Shown here piece by piece: positions 1-7,092 of a stretch of DNA of 13,522 nt. Positions within the stretch are counted from its first letter, which is position 1, and each line of letters starts with the position of its first letter. The position numbers were made by a program, and so were the translations under genes. Origin of the DNA: Burkholderiaceae bacterium. GTDB taxonomy: Bacteria; Pseudomonadota; Gammaproteobacteria; Burkholderiales; Burkholderiaceae. The stretch spans positions 1 through 13,522 of the forward strand of contig JAKONL010000366.1 in the NCBI GenBank assembly GCA_022701965.1. Direction: 5' to 3'. The notes under the pieces were generated by a model that saw nothing but the letters and a program-made list of their open reading frames with translations, made no database searches and had not been told where the DNA came from.

Positions 1-364
1 CATCCGCCTGATCCGTTCGGCCGACGGCGTGATCGCCAACCTCGCGCCCTTCCGCGGCCACGAACCGGACTCGGGCACGGTGTTCGAGGTCGGCTTCGCG
101 ACGGCGCTGGGCAAGCCGGTGGTCGCCTACGGCGTGGCGCCGGGAACCTACGCCGAGCGCGTCTGCGCGACGGTCGACTGCGATGTCGACGCCGCCGGCG
201 CGATCCGCGAACGGGCCTGCGGCACGATGGTGGAGGGCCTCGGCCAGCGGCTGAACCTCATGCTCACGCGCTCGACCGAGATCGCCGATTCGGCCGAGGC
301 GGCGCTGGCACGGTTGGCCGAGCTCATCGGGCACAGCGGAGTCGGTCCGGCCTTCGACCGGTAG
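1..364 (+). CDS. Nucleoside 2-deoxyribosyltransferase-like protein, 3' part
   Basis: The gene enters from the left edge; its frame is open from base 2 and ends in TAG at 362-364, so only about the last 120 residues are seen. The visible start reads IRLIRSADGVIANLAPFRG followed by EPDSGTVFEVGFATALGKPVVAY. This matches the family's hallmark, in which a D/N-rich 'ANLTPFRG' segment is followed by 'DxGTxFExGFA-ALGKPV'. Known members transfer or hydrolyse the deoxyribose of nucleosides in the cytoplasm; the glutamate in the FEVGFA segment corresponds to the catalytic nucleophile region. A GTG at 29 could be mistaken for a start, but the conserved motif begins upstream of it, so it is internal. The next gene starts 61 bases on with its own ribosome-binding site. 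The family is fairly sure from motif order; the substrate cannot be told. Confidence 0.8.
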   Translation, partial: IRLIRSADGVIANLAPFRGHEPDSGTVFEVGFATALGKPVVAYGVAPGTYAERVCATVDCDVDAAGAIRERACGTMVEGLGQRLNLMLTRSTEIADSAEAALARLAELIGHSGVGPAFDR

Positions 365-425
365 CGGCCCGCCGCCACCCGCCCTTTCTCCACGTTCACT
401 TCCACCCTCCCCGCAAGGATCTCCG

Positions 426-1187
426 ATGTCGCGCCTGACCCGTTTCCTCGCCCTGCCCGTCCTGGCCCTGAGTGCCGTCGCCGCCCATGCCGAGACCATC
501 GAGGTGCTCACCGCCGGCGCCTTCAAGCAGGTCGTCGTCGCCGTCGCCCCGGCGTTCGAGGCGCGCACCGGGCACAAGCTCGACATCCGGAACGACACCG
601 CCGGCGCCCTGCTCCGCCGCGTCGGCGCGGGCGAGCGGTTCGACGTGCTGATCCTGACGCCGGCGGCGCTGCAGACGGCCGCAGCCGCCGCCCGTCTGTC
701 GCCCGACAGCGCGACGCCTCTGGCGACGGTCGGCATCGGTGTCGCGGTAAAGGCCGGTACGCCGAGACCGCGCATCGACAGCGTGGACGACTTCAAGCGG
801 GCGCTGCTGGCCGCGCGCAGGGTCGCCTATATCGACCCGGCCGCCGGCGGATCGAGCGGCATCTACCTCGACGGCCTGTTCCAGCGCCTGGGCATCGCCG
901 AGGCGATCCGCGCCAAGGCGGTGCTGGTGCCGGGCGGGCTGGTGGCGGAGCGGCTCGTGACGGGCGAGGCCGACCTCGCGGTGCACCAGATCAGCGAGAT
1001 CCTGCCCGTGGAGGGCGTGGAGCTCGTCGGGCCGTTGCCGACGGAGATCCAGAACGAAACCACCTACGCCGGTGCTGTGGCGAACGACACCGCGCATGCG
1101 CAAGCGGCCCGCAGCCTGCTCGCCGCGCTGGCCGGCCCGGAAGCGGCGTCGACGCTGGCCGCCAAGGGAATGAAGCCGGCCCGCTGA
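426..1187 (+). CDS. ModA-like periplasmic substrate-binding protein
   Basis: This 253-residue protein begins with a clear Sec signal peptide: Arg at 3 and 6, a hydrophobic core, and likely cleavage after AHA near residue 22. The mature part starts ETIEVLTAGAFKQ and continues with a two-lobed binding-protein pattern: an APAFEARTGH segment, a DTAGALLRRV ligand-loop segment, FDVLILTPAAL, then DPAAGGSSGIYLDGLFQRLGI and a C-terminal helix. This order resembles the ModA-like SBP_bac_11 family of ABC-transporter binding proteins. The start is supported by AAGGA at 415-419, six bases before the ATG. No permease or ATPase gene follows, so it is an orphan in this window. The ligand is not established; close relatives are often labelled molybdate-binding, but the context gives no molybdenum link. 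It has no visible tie to the polysaccharide genes. Confidence 0.75.
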   Translation: MSRLTRFLALPVLALSAVAAHAETIEVLTAGAFKQVVVAVAPAFEARTGHKLDIRNDTAGALLRRVGAGERFDVLILTPAALQTAAAAARLSPDSATPLATVGIGVAVKAGTPRPRIDSVDDFKRALLAARRVAYIDPAAGGSSGIYLDGLFQRLGIAEAIRAKAVLVPGGLVAERLVTGEADLAVHQISEILPVEGVELVGPLPTEIQNETTYAGAVANDTAHAQAARSLLAALAGPEAASTLAAKGMKPAR

Positions 1188-1255
1188 CCGTGGGCGGCTG
1201 CAGGTCGTGCGGGGACGGACTCGCCTCCATTGCCGGATCGATGGCATGGCCTGCT

Positions 1256-1270
1256 TTGCCAGCATGGCAA
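1256..1270. repeat. Inverted repeat TTGCCA-GCA-TGGCAA, candidate operator
   Basis: The arms TTGCCA (1256-1261) and TGGCAA (1265-1270) are perfect inverted copies around GCA. It lies about 170 bases before the co-polymerase start, at the border of the AT-rich region. The size and symmetry fit a dimeric regulator site, and the T-N11-A spacing is of the kind LysR-type proteins use. Which protein binds, if any, cannot be told. Confidence 0.4.
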
Positions 1271-1276
1271 CAATCT

Positions 1277-1317
1277 GCATTGATGTGAATCGAGCCTGTT
1301 CCCTGGGCCGCATTGAT
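1277..1317 (+). repeat. Direct repeat GCATTGAT, two copies 33 bases apart
   Basis: Identical octamers lie at 1277-1284 and 1310-1317. The 33-base offset is close to three helical turns, which would place them on one face of the DNA. Two further GCATTG copies lie upstream of the opposing operon (13174-13191), again reading toward their gene. They are a candidate shared activator site; function is inferred only from position. Confidence 0.35.
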
Positions 1318-1367
1318 CTATGTCGATTTTTTTCCAGGCGCTCATTTCTTTCTATTTCTGAACTTAC

Positions 1368-1397
1368 TTACAGATCGAATGCTTTAGGTTTTACTAT
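1368..1397 (+). promoter_or_regulatory. Weak sigma-70-like promoter candidate
   Basis: TTACAG (1368-1373) and TACTAT (1392-1397) are separated by 18 bases and lie about 40 bases before the co-polymerase ATG. The -10-like box is fair and the -35-like box is poor. In such AT-rich DNA a match of this quality can arise by chance. Confidence 0.25.
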
Positions 1398-1437
1398 TAT
1401 TTTTCGCTCAGGGAATTAATAGGAAAGCTATAAGCAC

Positions 1438-3642
1438 ATGGCAAGCGCGCGATCCGCCTCGCTGCTCGAAGAACGCCGTCTTCCCGACGCGCCACGGCGG
1501 GCGATGCCGGAAGCCGTGCCGGAATTCATCGAGGAACCCGGCTTTGCGGAATACCGGGACATCCTGCTGAATCGCAAACGGCTGATCCTCGGCACGATCG
1601 CGCTGGCATTGGCCTGCAGCACGATGTATGCGATCTTCGCGACGCCGATCTATCGCGCCAATCTCCTGCTGCAAATCGAGGATTCCGCGCCGGACAGCAA
1701 GAGCTTTCTCACAGACACCACCGGCCTCGGGGAAATCAAGACTTCGGCGAACGGCGAGATCCAGGTGATCGGCTCCCGCATGATTCTCGGACCCGCCGTG
1801 GATCAGGTCCGCCTCCACCTGGACGCGCGGCCGCGCTATCTGCCGCTGGTGGGCCAATGGCTGGCCCGCCGCGCGACAGAGCTCTCCGAGCCCGGCTTCT
1901 TCAACGGGACGGGGTACGTGACCGGTACCGAGCGCATCGGCGTGAACCGTTTCGCGATACCGGCGTCGTTCGAGGACACCACGGCTTTCGTCGTCACCGC
2001 GCGCGGCGACGGCCGCTTCACCGTCGAGCACGAACTGCTGACGACCCCTCTGACCGGCGAGGTCGGCGTGCCGCTGCGGCAGGCGACGGGCGACGGCACC
2101 TTCGAGATCCTCCTGGACGAGCTGTCGGGCCGGCCCGGCGCGGAATTCCAGGTGACGGTCGCATCGCGCCTGCGCACCATCGAGCGGCTCCAGGAGCGGC
2201 TGCTGATGTCCGAGCAGGGACGGCAGTCGAACGTGGTGAACGTCGCGCTCGAGGACGGCGACCGCGTCCGCCTGGCCGACACGCTCAATGCGATCGCCGA
2301 TGCGTACGTGCGCCAGAACGTCGAACGGAAATCGGCCGAAGCCGAGAAGACCCTGGCCTTCCTCAATGCCCAGTTGCCCGTCTTCGAACGCCAGCTGCGG
2401 GCGTCGGAGGACGCGTTCGCGCGCTTCCGCAACCAGCACGGCACCATCGCCTTCGACGAGGAAGCGAAAGTCTGGCTCAAGAGCACCGCCGACCTCCAGA
2501 CCAGCCTGCTCGAACTCCAGCAGAGCCGGCTCGAGCTGACGCGCACCCATGGCAACGAGCATCCGAAGGTGCAGACCCTCGACCGCCAGATCGCGGCGGT
2601 ACGGACCCAGCTCGCCGCGCTGAACCGGCGGATCGCCGCGACGCCCGACATCCAGCGCGACGCCTTGCGCCTGGAGCGCGACATGCGCGCCAACAGCGCG
2701 CAATACCAGTCGATGCAGAACAACGCGCTGCAGATGCGGCTGCTCAGCGAAGGAAAGATCGGGAACGTCCGGCTGCTCGACCGGGCCGTCGTCTCCAAGC
2801 TGCCCGTCAAGCCGCAGAAAGCCCTGCTGATCGCGTTCGCGCTCGTGGTCGGCGCATTGGCGGGACCGCTGGTCGCGATCTTTCTGGCGCGGACCCGGCG
2901 CGGCATCCGCAGCGGCGACGAGATCGCCTCGCGCACCGGCCTCGAGGTCTTCGGTGCGATTCCCTACAGCGTCGAGCAGGCGCGCCTGCACGAGCGCCGC
3001 AGGAGGAACCGCTCGTTCGAGCTGCTGGCCGATTCGAATCCCGGCGACGACGTGGTCAAGGCGCTGCGCGGCACGCGCATCGCGCTCAAGCTCGGGCTGG
3101 CGAACGCACCCGACAACCGGATTCTTTTCACGGGGACGTCGGTCGACGTGGGCACGAGCTTCGTCGCCTCGAATTTCGCCGCCCTGCTCGCCCAGGCCGG
3201 CAAACGCGTCCTGCTGATCGATGCCGACCTCGGCAGCGGCGGCGAGACGTGGGGCCTCGGCACGGCGGACGTCGGCGGGCTGTGCGAAGTCTTCGAGGAA
3301 CGCCTTTCGATCGACGACGTGATCCAACGCGAAATCCGCCCGAATCTCGACGTGCTGGCACCGGGGCGCTTCTCGAATCCGACCACCGACTTCTTCGAGC
3401 TCGCGTTCTTCGCGCAGCTGGTGGATACGCTGTCCGCGAGGTATGACCACGTGGTGATCGACGGACCCCCGCTGCTGGCGGCGTCGGACGCCCTGGCCAT
3501 GGCGCCGGCCTGCGGCTGCGTGCTGATCGTGGCGAGGCACGGCGTCACCGCGCTGCAGGAGTTCGACGACGGCATGCGCAGGCTCTTCCAGGTCGGCGTC
3601 TCGCCCCACGGCGTCGTCCTGAACGCCGTGCGGCCCGACTGA
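1438..3642 (+). CDS. Wzc-type polysaccharide co-polymerase with degenerate tyrosine-kinase domain
   Basis: This 734-residue inner-membrane protein should control chain length and help export a Wzx/Wzy-made polysaccharide. After a cytoplasmic head come TM1 (about 49-67), a periplasmic domain with long coiled coils (about 297-436, including GNEHPKV at 372-378), the PVKPQKA hinge (456-462) and TM2 (about 462-483). A cytoplasmic BY-kinase-like ATPase fold follows. In that fold Walker A reads GTSVDVGTS (566-574), with Thr573 where kinases have lysine. Walker A' reads DADLG (595-599), lacking the arginine of DxDxR. Walker B reads VVIDGPP (672-678). The protein ends NAVRPD, with no tyrosine cluster. 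The upstream EX2RX2R-like helix is only partly kept. Topology and length fit the Wzc/ExoP class, but kinase activity is doubtful. It is a one-gene unit converging on the glycan operon, which presumably makes its substrate. Confidence 0.88.
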   Translation: MASARSASLLEERRLPDAPRRAMPEAVPEFIEEPGFAEYRDILLNRKRLILGTIALALACSTMYAIFATPIYRANLLLQIEDSAPDSKSFLTDTTGLGEIKTSANGEIQVIGSRMILGPAVDQVRLHLDARPRYLPLVGQWLARRATELSEPGFFNGTGYVTGTERIGVNRFAIPASFEDTTAFVVTARGDGRFTVEHELLTTPLTGEVGVPLRQATGDGTFEILLDELSGRPGAEFQVTVASRLRTIERLQERLLMSEQGRQSNVVNVALEDGDRVRLADTLNAIADAYVRQNVERKSAEAEKTLAFLNAQLPVFERQLRASEDAFARFRNQHGTIAFDEEAKVWLKSTADLQTSLLELQQSRLELTRTHGNEHPKVQTLDRQIAAVRTQLAALNRRIAATPDIQRDALRLERDMRANSAQYQSMQNNALQMRLLSEGKIGNVRLLDRAVVSKLPVKPQKALLIAFALVVGALAGPLVAIFLARTRRGIRSGDEIASRTGLEVFGAIPYSVEQARLHERRRRNRSFELLADSNPGDDVVKALRGTRIALKLGLANAPDNRILFTGTSVDVGTSFVASNFAALLAQAGKRVLLIDADLGSGGETWGLGTADVGGLCEVFEERLSIDDVIQREIRPNLDVLAPGRFSNPTTDFFELAFFAQLVDTLSARYDHVVIDGPPLLAASDALAMAPACGCVLIVARHGVTALQEFDDGMRRLFQVGVSPHGVVLNAVRPD

Positions 3643-3661
3643 GCCGGGCTTCGTGCCCGGC
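3643..3661. terminator. Stem-loop between convergent genes, possible bidirectional terminator
   Basis: GCCGGGC (3643-3649) and GCCCGGC (3655-3661) form a perfect 7-bp stem with the 5-base loop TTCGT. It fills almost the whole 22-base gap between the co-polymerase stop (3640-3642) and the pyruvyl transferase stop (3665-3667). Flanking CTGA and TCAG could extend the stem past a three-base bulge. Neither strand has a U-rich tract, so termination efficiency is uncertain; it may mainly protect 3' ends or separate converging polymerases. Confidence 0.5.
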
Positions 3662-3664
3662 CGG

Positions 3665-4849
3665 TCAGGGCGATCGCGACAGCGCTGCTGCCAGCTCCTC
3701 GATCTCGCTTCCGGCCCTGCTCAGCACGTCGTGGCGACGCGCGTGGTCGACGCCCCGGTCGACGACGGACGCCAGGATGCCGACCGCGTCCGAGGGGCTG
3801 GACACGACGACGTCGACCTGGTCGCCCGCGAGGCCGACGGCGTCGAGGAACGCCTCGACCTTCGGGTCCCATTTCAGCGCGACCAGCGGCTTGCCGTAGG
3901 AGTAGGCGGCGATCAGGGCATGCATCCTGAAGGCGATGACCGCACCTGCGCCGGCGACCACCCTGCACAGGTCCACGGGCAGCGCGACGTCCGCCAGGCG
4001 GACGTGCACGGGCCGGCGGCGCCCGGCGAGCGAGGCCCACAGGTCCTTCGCGAACCGGCGGTCTTCCGGGCTTCCGTTAGTGAACACGCAGACCTCGAAC
4101 CCGCGTGCCGTGAGTTCGGCGATCAGCGCCAGGTACCACCCGGCGAGCCCCTGCGCGGAGAGCGAGGCGAAGCCGTGGTAGCGGATGGCGAAGTCGCTCA
4201 TCAGCCCGACCGCCACGACCGGCCGGTCCGGACGGGGCCGCGGGTCGTCGAAGCGGTACAGCGTCGATGCGAGGACGCCGGGATCGTTGACGACGACGGC
4301 CTCGCGTCCTGCGGCCGATGCGAAGAACGTGTCCCACGCCTGCTTCGATGCCCGATCCCTCACCGCGACGTGCACCGGCGGGTTCGCCGCGAACGCCGCG
4401 CAGAGCATCTCGCGCCCTGAGCGCGACCACCGGCTCGACACGCCGCAGCCGTGGATGGCCAGACGCGCCCGCGCGCGGTCCGCCTCCTCCAGCGCCGCGG
4501 CGATCTTGACCGGAAAGTTCAGGTCCTGGTCGGACAGGAGGTTTCCACCCCCCAGGACGAGCGACCCGATTCCCGCGATGGCATCGCGATAGTGACGCCG
4601 AAGCCCGAATGCGAGCTTGGCGTCCAGACCGGCGCGCGCGATGCGCGGCCGCACGACCGGCGGCATGGATGCCAGGATCCGCATCGAGAGCTCGCGCCGG
4701 CCGTCGTGCGACCGGTAGCCGGTCCTGCCGGCGAGGTCGATGGACGACACGTCGGACGTCGACCGGCGAAGACGTTCCTCCATGCACAGGACGAGCAGTC
4801 CGTCTCCCACGTTCGGGCTGAACTTGACGTTGAGAAGGCGCACGCTCAT
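3665..4849 (-). CDS. Polysaccharide pyruvyl transferase family protein
   Basis: This 394-residue protein belongs to the PF04230 family, whose members transfer pyruvate from phosphoenolpyruvate to a sugar of a polysaccharide repeat, forming a ketal. It has NVGDGLLVLCMEERL (13-27), GSLVLGGGNLLSD (95-107), HGCGVSS (133-139), VAVRDRASKQAW (161-172), NDPGVL (188-193) and the C-terminal signature FRMHALIAAYSYGKPLVALKWDPKVE split over 307-332. The start ATG (4847-4849) overlaps the preceding glycosyltransferase stop as ATGA, so translation is probably coupled. It is the last gene of the operon and stops just short of the convergent stem-loop. It likely acts in the cytoplasm on the lipid-linked oligosaccharide, making the polymer anionic. 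Some family members modify other glycans, so the exact acceptor is unknown. Confidence 0.82.
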   Translation of the reverse strand: MSVRLLNVKFSPNVGDGLLVLCMEERLRRSTSDVSSIDLAGRTGYRSHDGRRELSMRILASMPPVVRPRIARAGLDAKLAFGLRRHYRDAIAGIGSLVLGGGNLLSDQDLNFPVKIAAALEEADRARARLAIHGCGVSSRWSRSGREMLCAAFAANPPVHVAVRDRASKQAWDTFFASAAGREAVVVNDPGVLASTLYRFDDPRPRPDRPVVAVGLMSDFAIRYHGFASLSAQGLAGWYLALIAELTARGFEVCVFTNGSPEDRRFAKDLWASLAGRRRPVHVRLADVALPVDLCRVVAGAGAVIAFRMHALIAAYSYGKPLVALKWDPKVEAFLDAVGLAGDQVDVVVSSPSDAVGILASVVDRGVDHARRHDVLSRAGSEIEELAAALSRSP

Positions 4850-6156
4850 CGAGCCGGCGCTCCGGTCGCCTCGAGCAGTGCCGCATACACCCTGAACAGC
4901 TCGTCGACCCATTGCTGCGGACGCAGCGCCATCGCGTTGTCCTCGTCGAAGCCCCGGCGGCTCATGCCCGCGATCATGTCGCCGTCGGACGCGCACTTCC
5001 TCAGGACCGCTGCGAACGCCGCCCGATCGACGGGGTCGACGGCCAGGCCGACGCGGCGCTCCACCACCTCCCCGGCGAGCAGCGCGGAGTCGGAGATCAG
5101 CACGGGCAGGCCGCTCGCGATCGCCTCGGGCACCACCAGACCGAAGGGCTCGGGATAGAGCGACGGCATGACCAGCATGCGCGCGGACTGCGAGAGATCC
5201 GCGAGACGCGTGCGGTCGCACCAGCCCTCGAAGACGAATTCCGGAAATCGTCCTGCGAGCGACTCGCGCAGGGGCCCGTCGCCGATGATCCTGGCGCGGA
5301 CTCCCGCCGAGCGTGCGGCGAGCAGGAAGCTCTCGACGCCTTTTTCGGCGACCAGTCGGCCGACGAAGTGGAATTCCGAGTTCTTCTCGGCCGCGATGCG
5401 TGTTTCCGAGAACGGTAGGCACGGATTCGGAATGTTCGCCATGTTCGCTGCCGGAACGCCCGCGCGCGCGAAGACGCTCGACATGCCCTGCTGGACCAGG
5501 GCGACCCTCGAGCCGGGAGCGGACAGGTCGTTCAGCGAGTTCCGGATGCCCTGCCGGAGGACGCGCCATGCCTTGTGCGACCGGTTGCGCTTGTCGCAAT
5601 CGGTGACGATGCACCGGGCCGTCATCGGGCGCAGCGGACAGGGCTCGTTCGTCACGTAGTTCATCTGGCCGCCGTTCGGGCAGACGAGGAAGTAGTCGTG
5701 GGCGTGCATCAGGGTCCGACGCATCACCGGCTTCAGCGCGAGAAAGATCGACGGCGACAGGATCTGCTGCCACCCGTGGAGGTGATAGATCGTCGCGGGC
5801 GTGTCGTTGTGCCTGATCCACTCGCGCATCGCCCGGTACGCCCGCACGTTGAAGAGCCCGGTCGCAGTCGACTCGAGTGCCGGACCCTCGAGCAGCGCCC
5901 GGCCGTTCAGGCGGACGCAATCGATGCCGCTGGCCCGCAGCGATCCGTCCGCATCGCCCGCGTCGCCCGCGAAGTAGGTCACCGGCACGCCCCGCTCCCG
6001 GACCAGCCGTGCGCCGAGCAGCGCGAGCGCCGCGGCCCCGCCGCGTGCCATCGTCGAGTCGTTGATGACGACGACGCGGTCGAACTCGCCGGCGCCCCGG
6101 CGTCCTGTCGAGGGTTGCATGGCGACTTTCGATGAACGCGAACTTGCCGGGATCAT
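4846..6156 (-). CDS. GT4 glycosyltransferase with four-cysteine insert
   Basis: This 436-residue retaining-type GT-B enzyme shows the GT4 pattern. It has a glycine-rich N-lobe loop (MARGGAA, 36-42), HAHDYF (151-156), FVGRLVAEKG (264-273), IIGDGPLRESL (290-300) and an intact EX7E motif with Glu336 and Glu344 in EPFGLVVPE. A cluster Cys159-x13-Cys173-x8-Cys182-x4-Cys187 follows the HxHD segment, as in a GT4 subgroup with a cysteine-rich loop. The chosen ATG (6154-6156) overlaps the upstream stop as TGATG and has AGG a few bases before it. An in-frame ATG at 6120 is possible but lacks a good ribosome-binding site. It presumably adds one sugar to the lipid-linked repeat unit at the inner membrane. 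Donor and linkage cannot be read from sequence. Confidence 0.85.
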   Translation of the reverse strand: MIPASSRSSKVAMQPSTGRRGAGEFDRVVVINDSTMARGGAAALALLGARLVRERGVPVTYFAGDAGDADGSLRASGIDCVRLNGRALLEGPALESTATGLFNVRAYRAMREWIRHNDTPATIYHLHGWQQILSPSIFLALKPVMRRTLMHAHDYFLVCPNGGQMNYVTNEPCPLRPMTARCIVTDCDKRNRSHKAWRVLRQGIRNSLNDLSAPGSRVALVQQGMSSVFARAGVPAANMANIPNPCLPFSETRIAAEKNSEFHFVGRLVAEKGVESFLLAARSAGVRARIIGDGPLRESLAGRFPEFVFEGWCDRTRLADLSQSARMLVMPSLYPEPFGLVVPEAIASGLPVLISDSALLAGEVVERRVGLAVDPVDRAAFAAVLRKCASDGDMIAGMSRRGFDEDNAMALRPQQWVDELFRVYAALLEATGAPAR

Positions 6157-7040
6157 CAGGACCTCAGCGCGTTCTCGGGCCTGAGCTTCCCGGTCAGCAG
6201 GTCGAGGATGGCGGTGCCGTTCCCGGCCAGCCGGCCGATCCGGTCCGTCCACGGTTCGGGGAAGAGACTGCGCAGCGAGTTCGCGACCAGGTTCCTGCAG
6301 ATCTGCCTCGCGACGCGCTCCCAGCTCATGGTGCCCTTGCGCGCCAGGTAGATCGGATTCGCGATCTGCGAGTAGCCCAGCCGTCGGCCGGGACTGCGCC
6401 CGGACCCCTTGGTTCCCAGGTGGACGCCGCGCAGCCGGGCGGACCGGACGATGCCGCCGTGCCGGGCCAGCCTGCGCGAGAAGTCGACATCCTCGAGCCA
6501 GCCGTACAGGGGCAGGCGCTCGTCGAATTCGATACCGTGGCGCCGCACGGGGTCCATCCGTACCGCCATGTTGCAGCCATAGCCGTTGTAGACGGGCTCG
6601 GGCAGCGACAGCACGGCGTCGTGGCGGCTGCCCTCGACGATGCGCAGCCCCTCCAGGTGCGTCAGACCGGGGCCGGTGATGCCATCGGCGAGCACGGTGC
6701 CCGTGGCCATGATCATCTTCGGGTAGGCCTCGAACAGCAGCTCGACCTCGGCGACATAGTCGCGCGCCGGGATGAAGTCGTCGTCGAAGAACACCACGAC
6801 GTCGGCATCGGTCGACCTGAGCATGAGGTTGCGCTGCGCCGTCAGCCCCAGGGCACCGTGGCAGACGCTGAACCTTCCGCTGTAGGTGTCCAGGGCCGAC
6901 GCATCGAGGTCGTCGGAGCGTGCCGGACAGATGAGCAGTTCGTCCGGAATGCGCGACTGCTCGGCGAGCACGCCCAAGGTGTCCGACAGGACGGCTGCAC
7001 GTCCCGCGGTGGCGATGGCGATGGCGATCTTCAGTGACAT
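6156..7040 (-). CDS. GT2 family glycosyltransferase
   Basis: This 294-residue inverting GT-A enzyme starts MSLKIAIAIATAGR, the usual first strand and turn of GT2 proteins. VVVFFDDDFIP (81-91) carries the DxD-type metal and nucleotide-sugar site (Asp86-88). NGYGCNMAVR (152-161) marks the acceptor-side loop, and WLEDVDFSRRL (181-191) carries the Glu183-Asp184 pair that holds the catalytic base. The start is preceded by AGAGG about ten bases upstream. The gene lies 52 bases after the flippase gene, the widest gap inside the operon's downstream half, and overlaps the next gene by one base (TGATG). It should add a sugar to the growing repeat on the cytoplasmic face. A C-terminal hydrophobic anchor is not evident. 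Confidence 0.85.
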   Translation of the reverse strand: MSLKIAIAIATAGRAAVLSDTLGVLAEQSRIPDELLICPARSDDLDASALDTYSGRFSVCHGALGLTAQRNLMLRSTDADVVVFFDDDFIPARDYVAEVELLFEAYPKMIMATGTVLADGITGPGLTHLEGLRIVEGSRHDAVLSLPEPVYNGYGCNMAVRMDPVRRHGIEFDERLPLYGWLEDVDFSRRLARHGGIVRSARLRGVHLGTKGSGRSPGRRLGYSQIANPIYLARKGTMSWERVARQICRNLVANSLRSLFPEPWTDRIGRLAGNGTAILDLLTGKLRPENALRS

Positions 7041-7092
7041 GACGCGGCAACCTCTGGGTCGGATCGGAAGGGGAAGGTGGAGTCCATGGCGC

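Larger units (their letters stand above)
1188..1437 (+). promoter_or_regulatory. AT-rich upstream region of the co-polymerase gene
   Basis: This 250-base gap is G+C-rich to about 1260 and then becomes markedly AT-rich up to the ATG at 1438, unlike the genes on either side. It holds a 6-3-6 inverted repeat (1256-1270), two GCATTGAT copies, a T7 tract followed by CCAG (1327-1337) and a weak sigma-70-like pair. A purine-rich AGGAAAG at 1421-1427 is the likely ribosome-binding site, with a rather long 10-base spacer. I see no intrinsic terminator for the binding-protein gene at 1187. Confidence 0.6.

Noticed and set aside
1265..1280. Sigma-54-like TGGCAACAATCTGCAT before the co-polymerase gene
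   Set aside because: The distance between GG and GC is nine bases instead of ten, and several other positions deviate. Sigma-54 elements tolerate spacing change poorly. The TGGCAA is better explained as half of an inverted repeat.
396..1313. Long - strand open frame opposite the binding-protein gene
   Set aside because: It shows no domain or ribosome-binding site, and the + strand has a signal peptide and family motifs.
1408..3609. Very long open frame on the - strand across the co-polymerase gene
   Set aside because: It is the mirror of a high-GC gene: arginine-, glutamine- and glycine-rich low-complexity translation with no recognisable domain, while the + strand shows a full family architecture.
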